Below are positions 47,716 to 58,689 of a stretch of DNA of 64,000 nucleotides, one piece after another. A program made the translations under genes and the position numbers. The notes under the pieces were generated by a model. It was given only the letters and a program-made list of their open reading frames with translations, did not search any database and was not told the origin of the DNA. Position 1 is the stretch's first letter, and every line of letters starts with the position of its first letter. Source of the stretch: Gammaproteobacteria bacterium (lineage in GTDB: Bacteria; Pseudomonadota; Gammaproteobacteria; UBA6429; Thiohalophilaceae); contig JAOULO010000008.1 of NCBI GenBank assembly GCA_029881995.1, positions 28,937 to 92,936 on the forward strand, written 5' to 3'.

Positions 47716-49430
47716 TGAATGATTCGATGCATCAGCCTACATCACCTTTTCGACTGGGAGTCATTATGTTCCTGGTTATGGGGGCTTGCGCGGTGTTAGT
47801 CTGGCGGGCGGTGGATTTGCATGTCTTTAATAAGACATTTTTGCAAAATCAGGGGGATGCTCGTTCATTGCGGGTTGATACGGTTGTGGCTAACCGAGGC
47901 ATGATTACCGATCGCCATGGTGAGCCTGTAGCCATAAGCACCCCGGTTGATTCTGTCTGGATCCATCCAGAAATTTATCTGAAAGAGCCGCAGGATCTTT
48001 CCAGTTTGGCAAAGTTGTTAAAGCTTGATGCCAGTAAACTCAGGGCAAAAGTTCTCAAACGTAAGTCGCGTGAATTTGTTTATTTAAAAAGACGGATTAA
48101 TCCAGAGCTGGCAAAACAAGTCATGCAACTGGAAATTCCTGGTGTTTCCCTGCAAAGGGAATTTCGCCGTTATTACCCTATGGGTGAAGTCGGCGCCCAT
48201 ATTATCGGTTTTACCAATGTCGATGATATGGGGCAGGAAGGTCTGGAACTGGCTTATAACGACTGGCTTAAGGGTGAAGATGGTCAGCAGCGTGTCATTA
48301 AAGATCGGCTGGGTCGGGTGATTAAACCGGTTGCACTGATCAAACAGGTCCATCCCGGTAAGGAGCTACGACTCAGTTTGGATCGTCGCCTGCAGTACCT
48401 GACTTATCGAGAATTAAAACGGACGGTTTTTAAGCACCGCGCAAAATCAGGGTCAGCCATTATTCTGGATGCCAAAACAGGAGAAATCTTGTCACTGGTT
48501 AACCAGCCATCTTATAACCCCAATAATCGACGTAATCTGAAAGGTTCACGTTATCGTAATCGTGCGGTGACCGATACCTTTGAACCGGGTTCATCCGTCA
48601 AGCCCTTTACAGTGGCAGCAGCATTGGAAAGTGGTCAATTTTCTTCCCGCAGCATCATTGATACCTCACCAGGTCGTTATCGCGTTGGGCAAAGCACCAT
48701 ACGAGATATTCGTAACTTTGGCCGAATAAATCTTGCCACGGTTATTCAAAAGTCCAGCAATGTGGGGGCCAGCAAGGTTGCACTGGCTATTCCCGGTGAG
48801 AATCTATGGCGAGTCCATAATGGGCTTGGTTTTGGAATGAGTACGGGCAGTGGTTACCCGGGTGAAGTTGAAGGAGTCCTGACCCATTCAGCGGAATGGC
48901 GTGAAATCGATCAAGCTACTCTGGCCTTTGGTTATGGTATGGCGGTCACCCCATTGCAGCTTGCCCGGGCCTATACCGTATTGGCCAATGATGGTGTTTT
49001 ACTACCTATTAGTTTTCTTGCCCAGACTGCTGTCCCACAGGGTGAACGAGTGCTAAAGGCGAAAACAGTAAGACAGTTAAGCAATATGCTAGAAAAAGTG
49101 GTCACAGGTGAAGGAACCGGCAGCAAGGCGCGTATTGCAGGTTATCGTGTGGCAGGGAAAACCGGTACAACCAAAAAGACATCTACCGATGGTGGCTATG
49201 CAGATGATCGATATATCTCTGTGTTCGCAGGTATGGCACCGGCCAGTGATCCCCGCCTTGTGATGGTTGTCATGATCAATGAACCTCGCGACAAAGTTTA
49301 CTACGGTGGTGAAGTGGCAGCCCCAGTGTTCAGCAAGGTCATGGCGGGTGCCCTGCGACTGATGAACATTGCCCCTGATGAAAAGGATTACCAATCTGTG
49401 CACATGGCTGCATTAGGGGAAAACAAATGA
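47715..49430 (+). CDS. ftsI: Septal peptidoglycan transpeptidase FtsI (PBP3)
   Basis: Class B penicillin-binding protein that cross-links septal wall. The 571 residues include an N-terminal membrane helix, the PBP dimer domain, and a transpeptidase domain with catalytic Ser293 in SSVK (293-296), SSN (KSSNVGASKV) and KTGT (GKTGTTKKT). It overlaps ftsL by one base (TAATG) and murE by four. Confidence 0.97.
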   Translation: MNDSMHQPTSPFRLGVIMFLVMGACAVLVWRAVDLHVFNKTFLQNQGDARSLRVDTVVANRGMITDRHGEPVAISTPVDSVWIHPEIYLKEPQDLSSLAKLLKLDASKLRAKVLKRKSREFVYLKRRINPELAKQVMQLEIPGVSLQREFRRYYPMGEVGAHIIGFTNVDDMGQEGLELAYNDWLKGEDGQQRVIKDRLGRVIKPVALIKQVHPGKELRLSLDRRLQYLTYRELKRTVFKHRAKSGSAIILDAKTGEILSLVNQPSYNPNNRRNLKGSRYRNRAVTDTFEPGSSVKPFTVAAALESGQFSSRSIIDTSPGRYRVGQSTIRDIRNFGRINLATVIQKSSNVGASKVALAIPGENLWRVHNGLGFGMSTGSGYPGEVEGVLTHSAEWREIDQATLAFGYGMAVTPLQLARAYTVLANDGVLLPISFLAQTAVPQGERVLKAKTVRQLSNMLEKVVTGEGTGSKARIAGYRVAGKTGTTKKTSTDGGYADDRYISVFAGMAPASDPRLVMVVMINEPRDKVYYGGEVAAPVFSKVMAGALRLMNIAPDEKDYQSVHMAALGENK

Positions 49431-50950
49431 TGGCGGCCATGAGCTTGAAGACAGATAACAGATTAAAAGATCTTTTGCAGGGCATTATTGAACTCCCTGA
49501 TGAGATGGATCGTGTGGTTGGTAAGCCCTGTCTGGATAGTCGTCAATTAGCGACAGGTGATCTGTTTCTGGCCTGTGCCGGTCAAACGGTACATGGATTT
49601 GATTATGTCGATCTTGCAATTGAAAAAGAGGTATCGGCTATTTTGTGGGAAGCGAACCCGGATATAGAAACCCTGCCCTTTAGCTGGCGGAAGACGCCAC
49701 AGGGTAATCAGGTTCCGCTGGTGGCGATCCCTAACTTATCCCAACAGGTCGGCGTTATCGCGGACCGTTACTATGAGCATCCATCAGATAAATTATTTGT
49801 AACAGGAATTACCGGTACCAATGGCAAGACATCCTGTAGTCAGTTTCTGGCTCAGGTCTTATCTGAAGACAGGCCCTGTGGAGTTATTGGTACTTTGGGT
49901 AATGGTCTGTATGGAAAATTGAATGAGTCCAGCCATACCACTCCTGATGCCGTGGCCTGTCAGACATTCATGTCAGATTTACTGGATGATGGGGTAAGTG
50001 ATCTGGTGATGGAGGTCTCTTCTCATGCACTGGAACAGGGGCGAGTCAATGGAGTGAAATTTGACTGTGCAGTGTTTACCAATCTAAGTCGTGATCATCT
50101 GGATTACCATGGTGATATGCAGGCATATGCTGAGGCCAAGGCCAAATTGTTTGGTTTTGACAAATTAAAATTTGCTGTAGTGAATGTGGATGATGAGTTT
50201 GGCCGTGAATTATCAGAAAGAATTTCTGAGCCTGTACAACTGATACGCTACGGCATATCTGATGAATATCTAAAACCCGATGTGTTTGCTAGCCAGTTAA
50301 ACCTGTCAAGTGATGGTTTACAGTTTGAAATAGAGACCCCCTGGGGACGGGGTGCCGTGTCTGCAAATCTTATGGGACAGTTTAATGTCAGTAATCTTCT
50401 GGCCGTATTAAGCGTATTGATTTTGCATGGCATGAGTTTGAATGAGGCGATAGAAAAATTGTCTGACTTAAATCCTGTTTCCGGCCGCATGGAGTCTTTG
50501 CACCAGCAGGATAAACCTGCCGTAGTCATCGATTATGCACACACCCCCGATGCGTTGGAGCAGGTTTTGTTCTCCCTTCGTGCCCATTGTGCTGGACAAC
50601 TCTGGTGTGTATTCGGTTGTGGTGGTGATCGTGACAAAGGTAAACGACCCCTGATGGGTGAGATAGCCGATCGTCTTGCCGATGTGGTGGTATTAACCAA
50701 TGATAATCCACGCACAGAGCCAGCCGATGCCATTCTTGCCGATATCCAGACCGGACTGACTGGACACAGTGAGTGTCATGTGATGGCTGATCGTGCCAGT
50801 GCAATTGCCTATGCCATCAAACATGCCTGTAGCAAGGATATTGTCTTGATAGCAGGCAAAGGACATGAGGATTACCAGTTAATTGGTGAACAGCGCCTGT
50901 CCTTCAGTGATATGGAAGAAGCGCGTAAACAACTCGGTCTGGTGGCCTGA
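49427..50950 (+). CDS. murE: UDP-MurNAc-tripeptide ligase (meso-DAP adding)
   Basis: Adds meso-diaminopimelate to UDP-MurNAc-L-Ala-D-Glu. The ATP loop is GTNGKTS, the carbamylated-lysine region YAEAKAKLF is present, and the substrate-selecting motif DNPR (LTNDNPRTEP) marks a DAP rather than lysine enzyme. It is 507 residues. Several in-frame ATGs near the start make the N-terminus uncertain by a few residues. It overlaps ftsI by 4 bases and murF by 1. Confidence 0.97.
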   Translation: MMAAMSLKTDNRLKDLLQGIIELPDEMDRVVGKPCLDSRQLATGDLFLACAGQTVHGFDYVDLAIEKEVSAILWEANPDIETLPFSWRKTPQGNQVPLVAIPNLSQQVGVIADRYYEHPSDKLFVTGITGTNGKTSCSQFLAQVLSEDRPCGVIGTLGNGLYGKLNESSHTTPDAVACQTFMSDLLDDGVSDLVMEVSSHALEQGRVNGVKFDCAVFTNLSRDHLDYHGDMQAYAEAKAKLFGFDKLKFAVVNVDDEFGRELSERISEPVQLIRYGISDEYLKPDVFASQLNLSSDGLQFEIETPWGRGAVSANLMGQFNVSNLLAVLSVLILHGMSLNEAIEKLSDLNPVSGRMESLHQQDKPAVVIDYAHTPDALEQVLFSLRAHCAGQLWCVFGCGGDRDKGKRPLMGEIADRLADVVVLTNDNPRTEPADAILADIQTGLTGHSECHVMADRASAIAYAIKHACSKDIVLIAGKGHEDYQLIGEQRLSFSDMEEARKQLGLVA

Positions 50951-52311
50951 TGCAGAAGACAAAGTTCCAAATGCCTATCAGTGAAGCCGCCAGTGCCCTG
51001 GCAAGCCAGTATGTTGGCGATGATGTAAACCTGACAGGTGTCAGTACCGACACCCGGACCCTGACAGGTGGCGAGTTATATATTGCACTCAAAGGTCCAA
51101 ATTTTGATGGTCATGACTTTGTTTCACAGGCGATAGCAAAAGGTGCCATGGCGGTGATGGTTGACCATGATATGGAACTGAGTATTCCACAATTGATCGT
51201 AGCTGATACGCGTCTGGCCATGGGGCAACTGGCACGGTACTGGCGCGAGCAATTTTCCATTCCCGTTATTGGTGTAACCGGGAGTAATGGCAAGACAACG
51301 GTCAAAGAAATGCTGGCCAGCATTTTATCAGGCCTGGGTGAAGTTCATGCCACAAAAGGTAACCTCAATAATGACATCGGTGTACCACTGACATTGTTTC
51401 AGTTAGGTGAGCATCATACGAGTGCCGTGATAGAAATGGGGGCCAATCATGCTGGGGAAATTGAATACTTGGTGGGTATTGCCAAACCAGATATTGCCAT
51501 TATTACTAATGCAGGTGCTGCACACCTGGAAGGTTTTGGATCTCTGGAAGGGGTGGCCAAAGCTAAAGGTGAAATCTATGCCGGATTATCAAAAGAGGGT
51601 ATTGCCATCGTCAATGGGGATGACAAATATCTTTCACTATGGCGTGAAATTATCAGCCCCAGGAAAAAAATAGAATTTGGGATCGAGCATGATTCTGATG
51701 TGTCAGCCTCATTCGAGTCAGGGGCTAGTGGAAATACAGTAACCGTGAAGGCAATGGGTGAGGAGTTTTTATTCACTCTGTCTCTACTTGGTAAACACAA
51801 CATAATGAATTCACTTGCAGCGATCGCTGCAACTAAGGCAATTAATGTACCTACCAGTGTGATTGTAGCCGGGCTTGAGAAAATGCAGCCCGTAGCCGGT
51901 CGCCTGCGATCAAGGGTTGGAGTAAATGGCAGCCGCATTATCGATGATACCTATAACGCCAACCCAACTTCACTTAAGGCCGGTATAGCGGTGTTAAATG
52001 ATTTTGTTGGTGAGCACTTTCTTGCTCTGGGTGATATGGGGGAGCTTGGTAGTGATGAAGAAGAACTTCATCAGCAGGTTGGCCAAACCGCAAGACAGTT
52101 GGGTGTAGATCGTCTCTATACCATTGGCAATCTTGCAGGAAAGGCAGCAAGTGCATTTGGAGAGAACGCATATTCATTTGAAGAACATAAGTCAATGATC
52201 GCAGCATTAAATAAAGATTTACATAAAGATGTGACCCTGCTGGTAAAAGGCTCACGACGCATGCATATGGAACGTGTTGTTGAAGCATTAACTATAGAGA
52301 AGGGGGCATAA
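50950..52311 (+). CDS. murF: UDP-MurNAc-pentapeptide synthetase
   Basis: Adds D-Ala-D-Ala to the UDP-MurNAc-tripeptide. The Mur ligase P-loop [23 protein letters not shown], and the C-terminal [15 protein letters not shown] and ALGDMGELG segments are typical over 453 residues. It overlaps murE by one base and is followed by mraY after 5. Confidence 0.96.
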   Translation: MQKTKFQMPISEAASALASQYVGDDVNLTGVSTDTRTLTGGELYIALKGPNFDGHDFVSQAIAKGAMAVMVDHDMELSIPQLIVADTRLAMGQLARYWREQFSIPVIGVTGSNGKTTVKEMLASILSGLGEVHATKGNLNNDIGVPLTLFQLGEHHTSAVIEMGANHAGEIEYLVGIAKPDIAIITNAGAAHLEGFGSLEGVAKAKGEIYAGLSKEGIAIVNGDDKYLSLWREIISPRKKIEFGIEHDSDVSASFESGASGNTVTVKAMGEEFLFTLSLLGKHNIMNSLAAIAATKAINVPTSVIVAGLEKMQPVAGRLRSRVGVNGSRIIDDTYNANPTSLKAGIAVLNDFVGEHFLALGDMGELGSDEEELHQQVGQTARQLGVDRLYTIGNLAGKAASAFGENAYSFEEHKSMIAALNKDLHKDVTLLVKGSRRMHMERVVEALTIEKGA

Positions 52312-52316
52312 GACCC

Positions 52317-53399
52317 ATGTTGTATTATCTTGCACAACAACTCCAGGAATACCATAGCGGATTTAACGTATTTAATTACCTGACCATGCGGGCCATTCTG
52401 GGTGTTTTGACTGCTTTGGCCATCTCTTTGCTGGTTGGTCCAAGCATGATTAAAAAACTGACATCTTATAAGATTGGTCAGACCGTGCGAGATGATGGGC
52501 CCATCAGCCACTTGACCAAGGCCGGCACTCCTACCATGGGAGGAGCATTGATCCTGGTTGCAATTGCTGTGGCGACTTTACTCTGGTCAGACTTGAGTAA
52601 TCGCTATGTCTGGGTTGTGTTAATAGTCACATTGGCCTTTGGTGTCATCGGCTGGGTAGACGATTATAAAAAGCTGGTCAAAAAAGATCCGGAAGGATTG
52701 CGAAGTCGCTACAAATATTTCTGGCAATCTGTCTTTGGCATGGCTGCTGCAATTTATCTATACAAGCATGCCAGCCCTGTTGAAACCCAATTCATAATTC
52801 CTTTTGTCAAAGACTGGGGTTTCCAGCTTGGCATGGTGACATTTATCGGTCTGACCTATCTGGTCATAGTTGGTTCAAGTAATGCTGTGAACTTAACTGA
52901 TGGACTGGATGGTTTGGCCATATTACCAACCGTCATGGTAGGCAGTGCGCTGGGTATATTTGCCTATGCCAGTGGCCATGTAGTGTTTTCAAAATATCTG
53001 GGCATTCCCTATGTCCCCGGCGTTGGCGAAGTAGTTGTGTTCTGTGGAGCTCTTGCAGGCGCAGGCCTTGGCTTTCTATGGTTCAACACCTATCCCGCAC
53101 AGGTTTTTATGGGCGATATCGGTGCCCTCGCTCTGGGGGCCGCCCTGGGAGTGATTGCCGTATTGGTCAGGCAGGAACTGGTTCTATTCATTATGGGTGG
53201 TGTGTTTGTGATCGAAACCGTGTCGGTCATATTGCAGGTCGGATCATACAAGTTAACCGGCAAACGTATTTTTCGCATGGCACCCCTACATCATCATTTT
53301 GAGTTAAAGGGCTGGCCCGAACCACGGGTCATTGTGCGTTTCTGGATTATTACGGTGATACTGGTCCTGATTGGACTTGCTTCACTCAAGATTCGTTAA
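52317..53399 (+). CDS. mraY: Phospho-MurNAc-pentapeptide transferase
   Basis: Integral membrane enzyme that transfers phospho-MurNAc-pentapeptide to undecaprenyl phosphate, giving lipid I. The 360 residues have about ten membrane helices and the conserved catalytic elements [19 protein letters not shown] (paired Asp), [10 protein letters not shown] and the [11 protein letters not shown] loop. It lies 5 bases after murF and 7 before murD. Confidence 0.97.
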   Translation: MLYYLAQQLQEYHSGFNVFNYLTMRAILGVLTALAISLLVGPSMIKKLTSYKIGQTVRDDGPISHLTKAGTPTMGGALILVAIAVATLLWSDLSNRYVWVVLIVTLAFGVIGWVDDYKKLVKKDPEGLRSRYKYFWQSVFGMAAAIYLYKHASPVETQFIIPFVKDWGFQLGMVTFIGLTYLVIVGSSNAVNLTDGLDGLAILPTVMVGSALGIFAYASGHVVFSKYLGIPYVPGVGEVVVFCGALAGAGLGFLWFNTYPAQVFMGDIGALALGAALGVIAVLVRQELVLFIMGGVFVIETVSVILQVGSYKLTGKRIFRMAPLHHHFELKGWPEPRVIVRFWIITVILVLIGLASLKIR

Positions 53400-53406
53400 A
53401 GAGATT

Positions 53407-54798
53407 ATGCAGACAGCAGGTACCTTGATGGTAAAAACAGAACAGCAACAGGCTAACGTGCAACTGGTAGAACCCGTTGTCGTTGTCGGCCTGGGCAAAA
53501 CTGGCCTGTCTGTTGCCCGTTTTCTGTCTGCGCAGGGACTTGATTATAAAGTTGTTGATAGCCGCGATATTCCACCTGGCCTACAGGAGTTAAAAGAGTT
53601 TGTTCAAGATAAAAACATAGTAACGGGTGAGTTTAAATCAGAGTTATTTGACTCGGCGAAGACGTTGATTGTTAGCCCCGGAATTTCCATACAACATCCT
53701 TTGATAAAGGCAGCAACTGATCGCGGTGCAGCGGTCATTGGTGATATTGAATTATTCGCAAGGCTTGCAAATGCCCCGGTAGTTGCCATAACTGGTTCAA
53801 ACGGCAAAAGCACAGTAACCACCTTGCTTGCCCAGATGGCCAGTGATGCTGGTCAGAATGTGAAAGTCGGCGGCAATCTGGGTGTACCGGCCCTCGATTT
53901 GCTTGATGAGAGCGCAGAGCTTTATGTGCTTGAGCTATCAAGTTTTCAGTTGGAAACGACATTCAGCCTTGATGCTGTGGTATCCGTCATATTGAACATC
54001 AGTGAAGATCACATGGATCGATATGATAGTTTACAGGACTATGCTGCAGCCAAGGCCAAAGTGTTTAATGGTCAAGGTACCATCATTGCGAACCTGGATG
54101 ATGAAATTGTTATGCGTCTTGTTGATGAAAGTGGCTTACAACGACATCACATCAGTTTTGGCATGAAGTTACCTTTTGAGAACAACTATGGTGTTTGTCC
54201 ACAGGCAGGTGAAACCTGGCTTTGCAAAGGGCAGCAGTTGCTTTTGCCGATTAATAAACTCGGGATTAAAGGGACTCATAATGTAAGCAATGCTTTGGCA
54301 GCCCTGGCCCTGGGTGAAGCGATCGAACTGCCTATGGAATCCATGCTACAAACCTTGCCGGTTTTTACTGGTCTGGAGCATCGAACTCAATGGGTGGCCG
54401 AGTGTCATGGTGTTAACTGGTTTAATGATTCCAAGGCAACTAATGTGGGTGCGACAGTTGCCGCAATCGAAGGGCTACCTGGAGAGCATATCATTTTGAT
54501 TGCGGGTGGGCAGGGAAAAGGACAGGACTTTTCTCCTTTATCTATTGCATTAAAGAATCGGGTGAGTCATGTCATTCTTATTGGTGAAGATGCCAGGCTG
54601 ATAAACGTTATTGTCCCTGAGACCATAGAAACAATATTTGCAGATGATATGAAACAGGCTGTCACACAGGCCGCAAATTATGCAAAGGCAGGAGATGCCG
54701 TGTTGTTATCACCTGCCTGTGCCAGTTTTGATATGTTCACTGGTTATGAACACCGTGGCAATGTTTTTATTGAAGCTGTCAGGGAGCTATGTGCATGA
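53407..54798 (+). CDS. murD: UDP-MurNAc-L-alanine--D-glutamate ligase
   Basis: Adds D-glutamate to UDP-MurNAc-L-Ala. Features are the Rossmann start VVVVGLGKTGLSVARFL, the P-loop ITGSNGKSTVT, and WFNDSKATNVGAT in the C-terminal domain. The frame extends upstream into mraY (53371), but the ATG at 53407 is a better start (about 463 residues); the ATG at 53428 is also possible. Its stop overlaps the ftsW start as ATGA. Confidence 0.96.
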   Translation: MQTAGTLMVKTEQQQANVQLVEPVVVVGLGKTGLSVARFLSAQGLDYKVVDSRDIPPGLQELKEFVQDKNIVTGEFKSELFDSAKTLIVSPGISIQHPLIKAATDRGAAVIGDIELFARLANAPVVAITGSNGKSTVTTLLAQMASDAGQNVKVGGNLGVPALDLLDESAELYVLELSSFQLETTFSLDAVVSVILNISEDHMDRYDSLQDYAAAKAKVFNGQGTIIANLDDEIVMRLVDESGLQRHHISFGMKLPFENNYGVCPQAGETWLCKGQQLLLPINKLGIKGTHNVSNALAALALGEAIELPMESMLQTLPVFTGLEHRTQWVAECHGVNWFNDSKATNVGATVAAIEGLPGEHIILIAGGQGKGQDFSPLSIALKNRVSHVILIGEDARLINVIVPETIETIFADDMKQAVTQAANYAKAGDAVLLSPACASFDMFTGYEHRGNVFIEAVRELCA

Positions 54799-55988
54799 AC
54801 ATTCCATCGCTGACATATAGCAAACTGAATATGGAGAAGCGTCAAATCCAGACACTGCCATTGGATTACAGTCTATTAGCGACAGTTTGTGTTTTAATCT
54901 GTCTTGGTCTGGTTATGGTGGGTTCTTCATCAGTTTCTATTTCTGAACAACACTATGCTAATCCATTTCATTATTTATGGCGGCAGCTTGCCTACCTCAT
55001 GGTAGGTATTATTGCTGCAGTAATTACATTGAAGATCCCCGTCCGTATCTGGCAGGAACTTGGTCCAGGACTGATTATGATCAGCATGTTGTTACTGGTG
55101 CTGGTTTTTGTACCGGGTCTGGGTCGAACGGTGAATGGCAGTACACGCTGGTTGAACATGGTCGGCTTTAATTTACAACCTTCAGAACTGGTAAAACTAT
55201 TCACCCTGATTTATCTGGCCGGGTACCTGGTTCGTCATCAGGAAGTGGTGAAGTCCACCGCTGGAGGCTTCTTCCGCCCATTACTTTTGATATCCATTCT
55301 TGTGAGCCTGTTGTTGCTGGAACCGGATTACGGTGCTGCTGCCGTCTTGCTTATGTCAGTCATGGGGTTGATGTGGTTAGCCGGGGTACGCTTTTTACAG
55401 TTCTTCCTTCTATTGGGAGTTGCGGCATCCGTGCTGGCCTTGCTGGCTTATATCTCTCCCTATCGTATGGAAAGACTGACTGCCTTTATTAATCCCTGGG
55501 CGGATCCCTTTGATAGTGGTTTCCAGTTAACCCAGGCCTTGATTGCCTTTGGCCGTGGAGACTGGTTGGGCGCTGGCTTGGGTGAGAGTGTACAGAAACT
55601 CTTTTATCTACCAGAGGCTCACACTGATTTTGTATTTGCCGTTATGGCAGAAGAGCTGGGGCTGCTTGGAGTACTGGTCGTCATTGCACTTTATACCTTC
55701 CTGATATTCAGAATTTTATTTGTTGCACGTCAGGCAGAATTGCGAGATCGACCTTTTGCTGCCTATCTTGCTTATGGCATAGGCCTTTGGATAGGGCTTC
55801 AGGTCTTGATCAACATCGGCGTAAACATGGGGATCCTGCCAACCAAAGGACTCACTTTGCCCTTTATGAGTTATGGTGGCAGCAACCTGGTGGTGATGAT
55901 GATTGCCATGGCCATTTTATTTCGCATTGATTATGAAACCCATAGAGATGATCGCCCTGGTCAGAAAAACAGGAGGCATAGAATATGA
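54795..55988 (+). CDS. ftsW: Septal peptidoglycan polymerase FtsW
   Basis: SEDS-family glycosyltransferase that polymerises lipid II at the septum together with FtsI. There are ten or so membrane helices. Key segments are GRTVNGSTRWL, PSELVKLF, EPDYGAA and LPFMSYGGSNL. An ATG at 54789 also lies in frame, but the one at 54795 is eight bases from AGGGAG and overlaps the murD stop as ATGA. It overlaps murG by 4 bases. Confidence 0.96.
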   Translation: MNIPSLTYSKLNMEKRQIQTLPLDYSLLATVCVLICLGLVMVGSSSVSISEQHYANPFHYLWRQLAYLMVGIIAAVITLKIPVRIWQELGPGLIMISMLLLVLVFVPGLGRTVNGSTRWLNMVGFNLQPSELVKLFTLIYLAGYLVRHQEVVKSTAGGFFRPLLLISILVSLLLLEPDYGAAAVLLMSVMGLMWLAGVRFLQFFLLLGVAASVLALLAYISPYRMERLTAFINPWADPFDSGFQLTQALIAFGRGDWLGAGLGESVQKLFYLPEAHTDFVFAVMAEELGLLGVLVVIALYTFLIFRILFVARQAELRDRPFAAYLAYGIGLWIGLQVLINIGVNMGILPTKGLTLPFMSYGGSNLVVMMIAMAILFRIDYETHRDDRPGQKNRRHRI

Positions 55989-57076
55989 AGCCTTCTGATA
56001 TGCGTATTGTCATTATGGCAGGGGGTACAGGGGGTCATATTTTCCCAGCCCTGGCCATTGCTCGACATTTACGAGAACAGGGTGTCAGTGTGAGCTGGCT
56101 TGGTACACCAAAAGGGATGGAAGCTCGTGTTGTTAGCGAGGCTGGTTTCCCTATTAACTATGTTTCCATATCCGGTTTGCGAGGTAAGGGTTTTATGGGT
56201 TGGTTAGTTGCACCATTAAAACTCAGCTATGCCGTTATCCAGGTGATCAATATATATAGAATAGTTAAGCCCCATATGGTTGTGGGCTTCGGTGGTTTTG
56301 TTACTGGTCCCGGTGGCTTCACTGCATGGTTGATGCGTAAACCTCTAGTGGTGCATGAACAGAATGCCATCCCTGGTATGACCAACCGAATTCTTTCACA
56401 TATGGCGAAGACGGTACTGGAGGCATTTAAAGATAGCTTCCCAGAAACCACGCGTGCGATTCATACTGGCAATCCGGTCAGAGAAGATATTGCGGCACTT
56501 GAAGCCCCGACATCAAGAATTGCTCAACACCAGGGTGTGTTAAAGGTTTTGGTCATTGGTGGCAGCCTGGGTGCGCAGGCATTAAACCAGGTCCTGCCAA
56601 AAGCACTGGCCATGATAGAAGAGTCTGAACGACCTGAAGTTTGGCACCAGGCCGGTGCCAACAAGCATGAAGATACCCGGCAGGCATATGATGATCTTAA
56701 GCTTGATGCCAGGGTTTCACCATTTATTGGTGACATGGCTGAGGCATATACCTGGGCAGATATTGTGATCTGTCGGGCTGGTGCGTTAACCCTGGCCGAG
56801 GTCTGTGCAGCTGGCCTGGGATCCATCCTGGTTCCATTCCCACATGCTGTTGATGATCATCAAACCCATAATGCACAACAGCTGGTTAAGGCCGGAGCCG
56901 CCCTGTTAATGCCTCAGTCAGGTTTAAGTGCAGAAAGTTTATCGAATGTTTTAAAAGATTTAATTCATAAAGGGCGTGTACACCTTATTCATATGGCGCA
57001 GGCCGCCCGTGAGTTGTCCATGCCTGATGCAAGCAAGCAGGTTGCGAAGTATTGTCTGGAGGCCGTCCATGGTTAA
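55985..57076 (+). CDS. murG: Lipid II synthase MurG
   Basis: GT-B glycosyltransferase that adds GlcNAc to lipid I on the inner face of the membrane. The G-loop [14 protein letters not shown], the [10 protein letters not shown] loop, HEQNAIPG, and the donor-binding [12 protein letters not shown] and [15 protein letters not shown] are present in 363 residues. The stop lies 8 bases inside murC. Confidence 0.97.
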   Translation: MKPSDMRIVIMAGGTGGHIFPALAIARHLREQGVSVSWLGTPKGMEARVVSEAGFPINYVSISGLRGKGFMGWLVAPLKLSYAVIQVINIYRIVKPHMVVGFGGFVTGPGGFTAWLMRKPLVVHEQNAIPGMTNRILSHMAKTVLEAFKDSFPETTRAIHTGNPVREDIAALEAPTSRIAQHQGVLKVLVIGGSLGAQALNQVLPKALAMIEESERPEVWHQAGANKHEDTRQAYDDLKLDARVSPFIGDMAEAYTWADIVICRAGALTLAEVCAAGLGSILVPFPHAVDDHQTHNAQQLVKAGAALLMPQSGLSAESLSNVLKDLIHKGRVHLIHMAQAARELSMPDASKQVAKYCLEAVHG

Positions 57077-58511
57077 GTTGGAAAATGTGACACCATTGAG
57101 TACTGCTCGAGGTGAGCCAGGGATGGGGCGTATTAAACGAATCCACTTTGTGGGTATTGGTGGTGTTGGTATGAGTGGTATTGCCGAAGTACTGCTCAAT
57201 CTTGGTTATGAAGTCTCAGGGACTGATATTGCCGAAAATGCGACGACCAAACGTCTTAAGGGTAATGGTGCTCTAATTCAACTTGGTCATGCGTCTGAAC
57301 ATGTTATCGGTAGCGATGTGGTGGTTGTTTCCAGTGCAGTGAAAGAAGATAACCCAGAGGTTGTACAGGCCAGGGAATTACGTATCCCTATTGTACCTCG
57401 CGCTGAAATGCTGGCCGAGTTAATGCGGTTTCGTTTTGGTATTGCTGTTGCAGGAACCCATGGTAAAACCACGACCACAAGCCTGGTCGCCAGCCTATTG
57501 GCTGAAGGAGGACTAGATCCGACTTTCGTGATTGGTGGTCGATTAAATAGTGCAGGCTCTAATGCACGACTGGGTGAAGGTCGTTATCTGGTGGCCGAGG
57601 CCGATGAGAGTGATGCTTCATTCATGCATCTGCAACCTATGATGGCCATTGTGACCAATATCGATGCGGATCACATGGAAACCTATGAAGGTGACTTTCA
57701 GAAACTCCGTCAGACATTCATTGAGTTCTTACATCACCTGCCATTCTATGGTCTTGCTGTTTTGTGTATTGAAGATCCGGAAGTAAAAAATATCCTGCCA
57801 GAAATTACACGTCGTGTGGTGACCTATGGCTTAAATGATGAAGCCGATATCTGGGCCAGTGATATTACGCAAACCGCCTTTTCGACACAATTTAAAGTTT
57901 CTCGTAAGGACAGTGATCAACAAATGGAGATTACCCTGAACATGCCAGGGGAACATAATGTTTTGAATGCCCTTGCAGGTATCGCTATCGCACATGAAGT
58001 CGGTGTGGCAGATGCGGCAATCGTTTCCGCTCTCGATAGCTTCCAGGGCATTGGTCGCCGCTTTCAGAGTTACGGTGATATTGAAACAGCAAACGGTAGT
58101 GTCTTGCATATCGATGACTATGGTCATCATCCCCGTGAAGTTGCAGCCACCATTAAGGCCATTCGAGATGGCTGGCCGGGTAAAAGACTGGTACTTGCCT
58201 TTCAACCTCATCGCTACAGCCGGACTCGGGATCTTTTTGAAGACTTTGCCATGGTGTTATCTGAAGTCGATGTTCTGGTGTTGCTGGAAGTTTATCCTGC
58301 TGGTGAAGATCCTATTGCAGGTGCCGATGGGCGAAGCCTGTCTCGTGCGATACGCACACGTGGTCAGGTCGAACCAGTATTTGTAGAAAGTATTGAGCAG
58401 TTGCCTGAGACCTTAAAGGGTGTATTACAGGACAGGGATCTTGTTTTGACACTCGGTGCAGGCAGTATCGGTGCGATGGCTACACAGCTGGGCGAGTTAA
58501 TTAAAAAATAA
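57069..58511 (+). CDS. murC: UDP-MurNAc--L-alanine ligase
   Basis: Adds the first amino acid of the stem peptide. Features are [19 protein letters not shown]-loop [23 protein letters not shown], and [14 protein letters not shown]. The frame reaches back to 56976 inside murG, but the ATG at 57069 gives a short leader and 480 residues, overlapping murG by 8 bases. It is followed by a 174-base gap holding a small ORF before murB. Confidence 0.97.
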   Translation: MVKLENVTPLSTARGEPGMGRIKRIHFVGIGGVGMSGIAEVLLNLGYEVSGTDIAENATTKRLKGNGALIQLGHASEHVIGSDVVVVSSAVKEDNPEVVQARELRIPIVPRAEMLAELMRFRFGIAVAGTHGKTTTTSLVASLLAEGGLDPTFVIGGRLNSAGSNARLGEGRYLVAEADESDASFMHLQPMMAIVTNIDADHMETYEGDFQKLRQTFIEFLHHLPFYGLAVLCIEDPEVKNILPEITRRVVTYGLNDEADIWASDITQTAFSTQFKVSRKDSDQQMEITLNMPGEHNVLNALAGIAIAHEVGVADAAIVSALDSFQGIGRRFQSYGDIETANGSVLHIDDYGHHPREVAATIKAIRDGWPGKRLVLAFQPHRYSRTRDLFEDFAMVLSEVDVLVLLEVYPAGEDPIAGADGRSLSRAIRTRGQVEPVFVESIEQLPETLKGVLQDRDLVLTLGAGSIGAMATQLGELIKK

Positions 58512-58527
58512 TATGAGGGCGTGAGGT

Positions 58528-58689
58528 ATGGCAGTAATAACAAGACGTTTGCATATGGGTTGTGGTGAGACATTGCAAAGCCATTTACCTGAGAGTTTTA
58601 GAAAACTGACCAGCCTGACAGAAACGAGGCAAAAGAAAATGTCAAATAATATAAAACTGCCTGAAAAGAAAGGACGATTCTGGAAGTGA
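58528..58689 (+). CDS. Possible 53-residue small protein between murC and murB
   Basis: An ATG with GAGGG eight bases upstream opens a 53-codon frame that runs to the murB start and ends 4 bases inside the murB GTG start (GTGA overlap), the coupling pattern used elsewhere in this operon. The product is basic (near MAVITRRLHMG at the start, KLPEKKGRFWK at the end), with one Cys and no membrane segment. I recognise no family. It may be a real small protein, a translational coupler for murB, or chance. Its placement and ribosome binding site are the only support. Confidence 0.45.
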   Translation: MAVITRRLHMGCGETLQSHLPESFRKLTSLTETRQKKMSNNIKLPEKKGRFWK

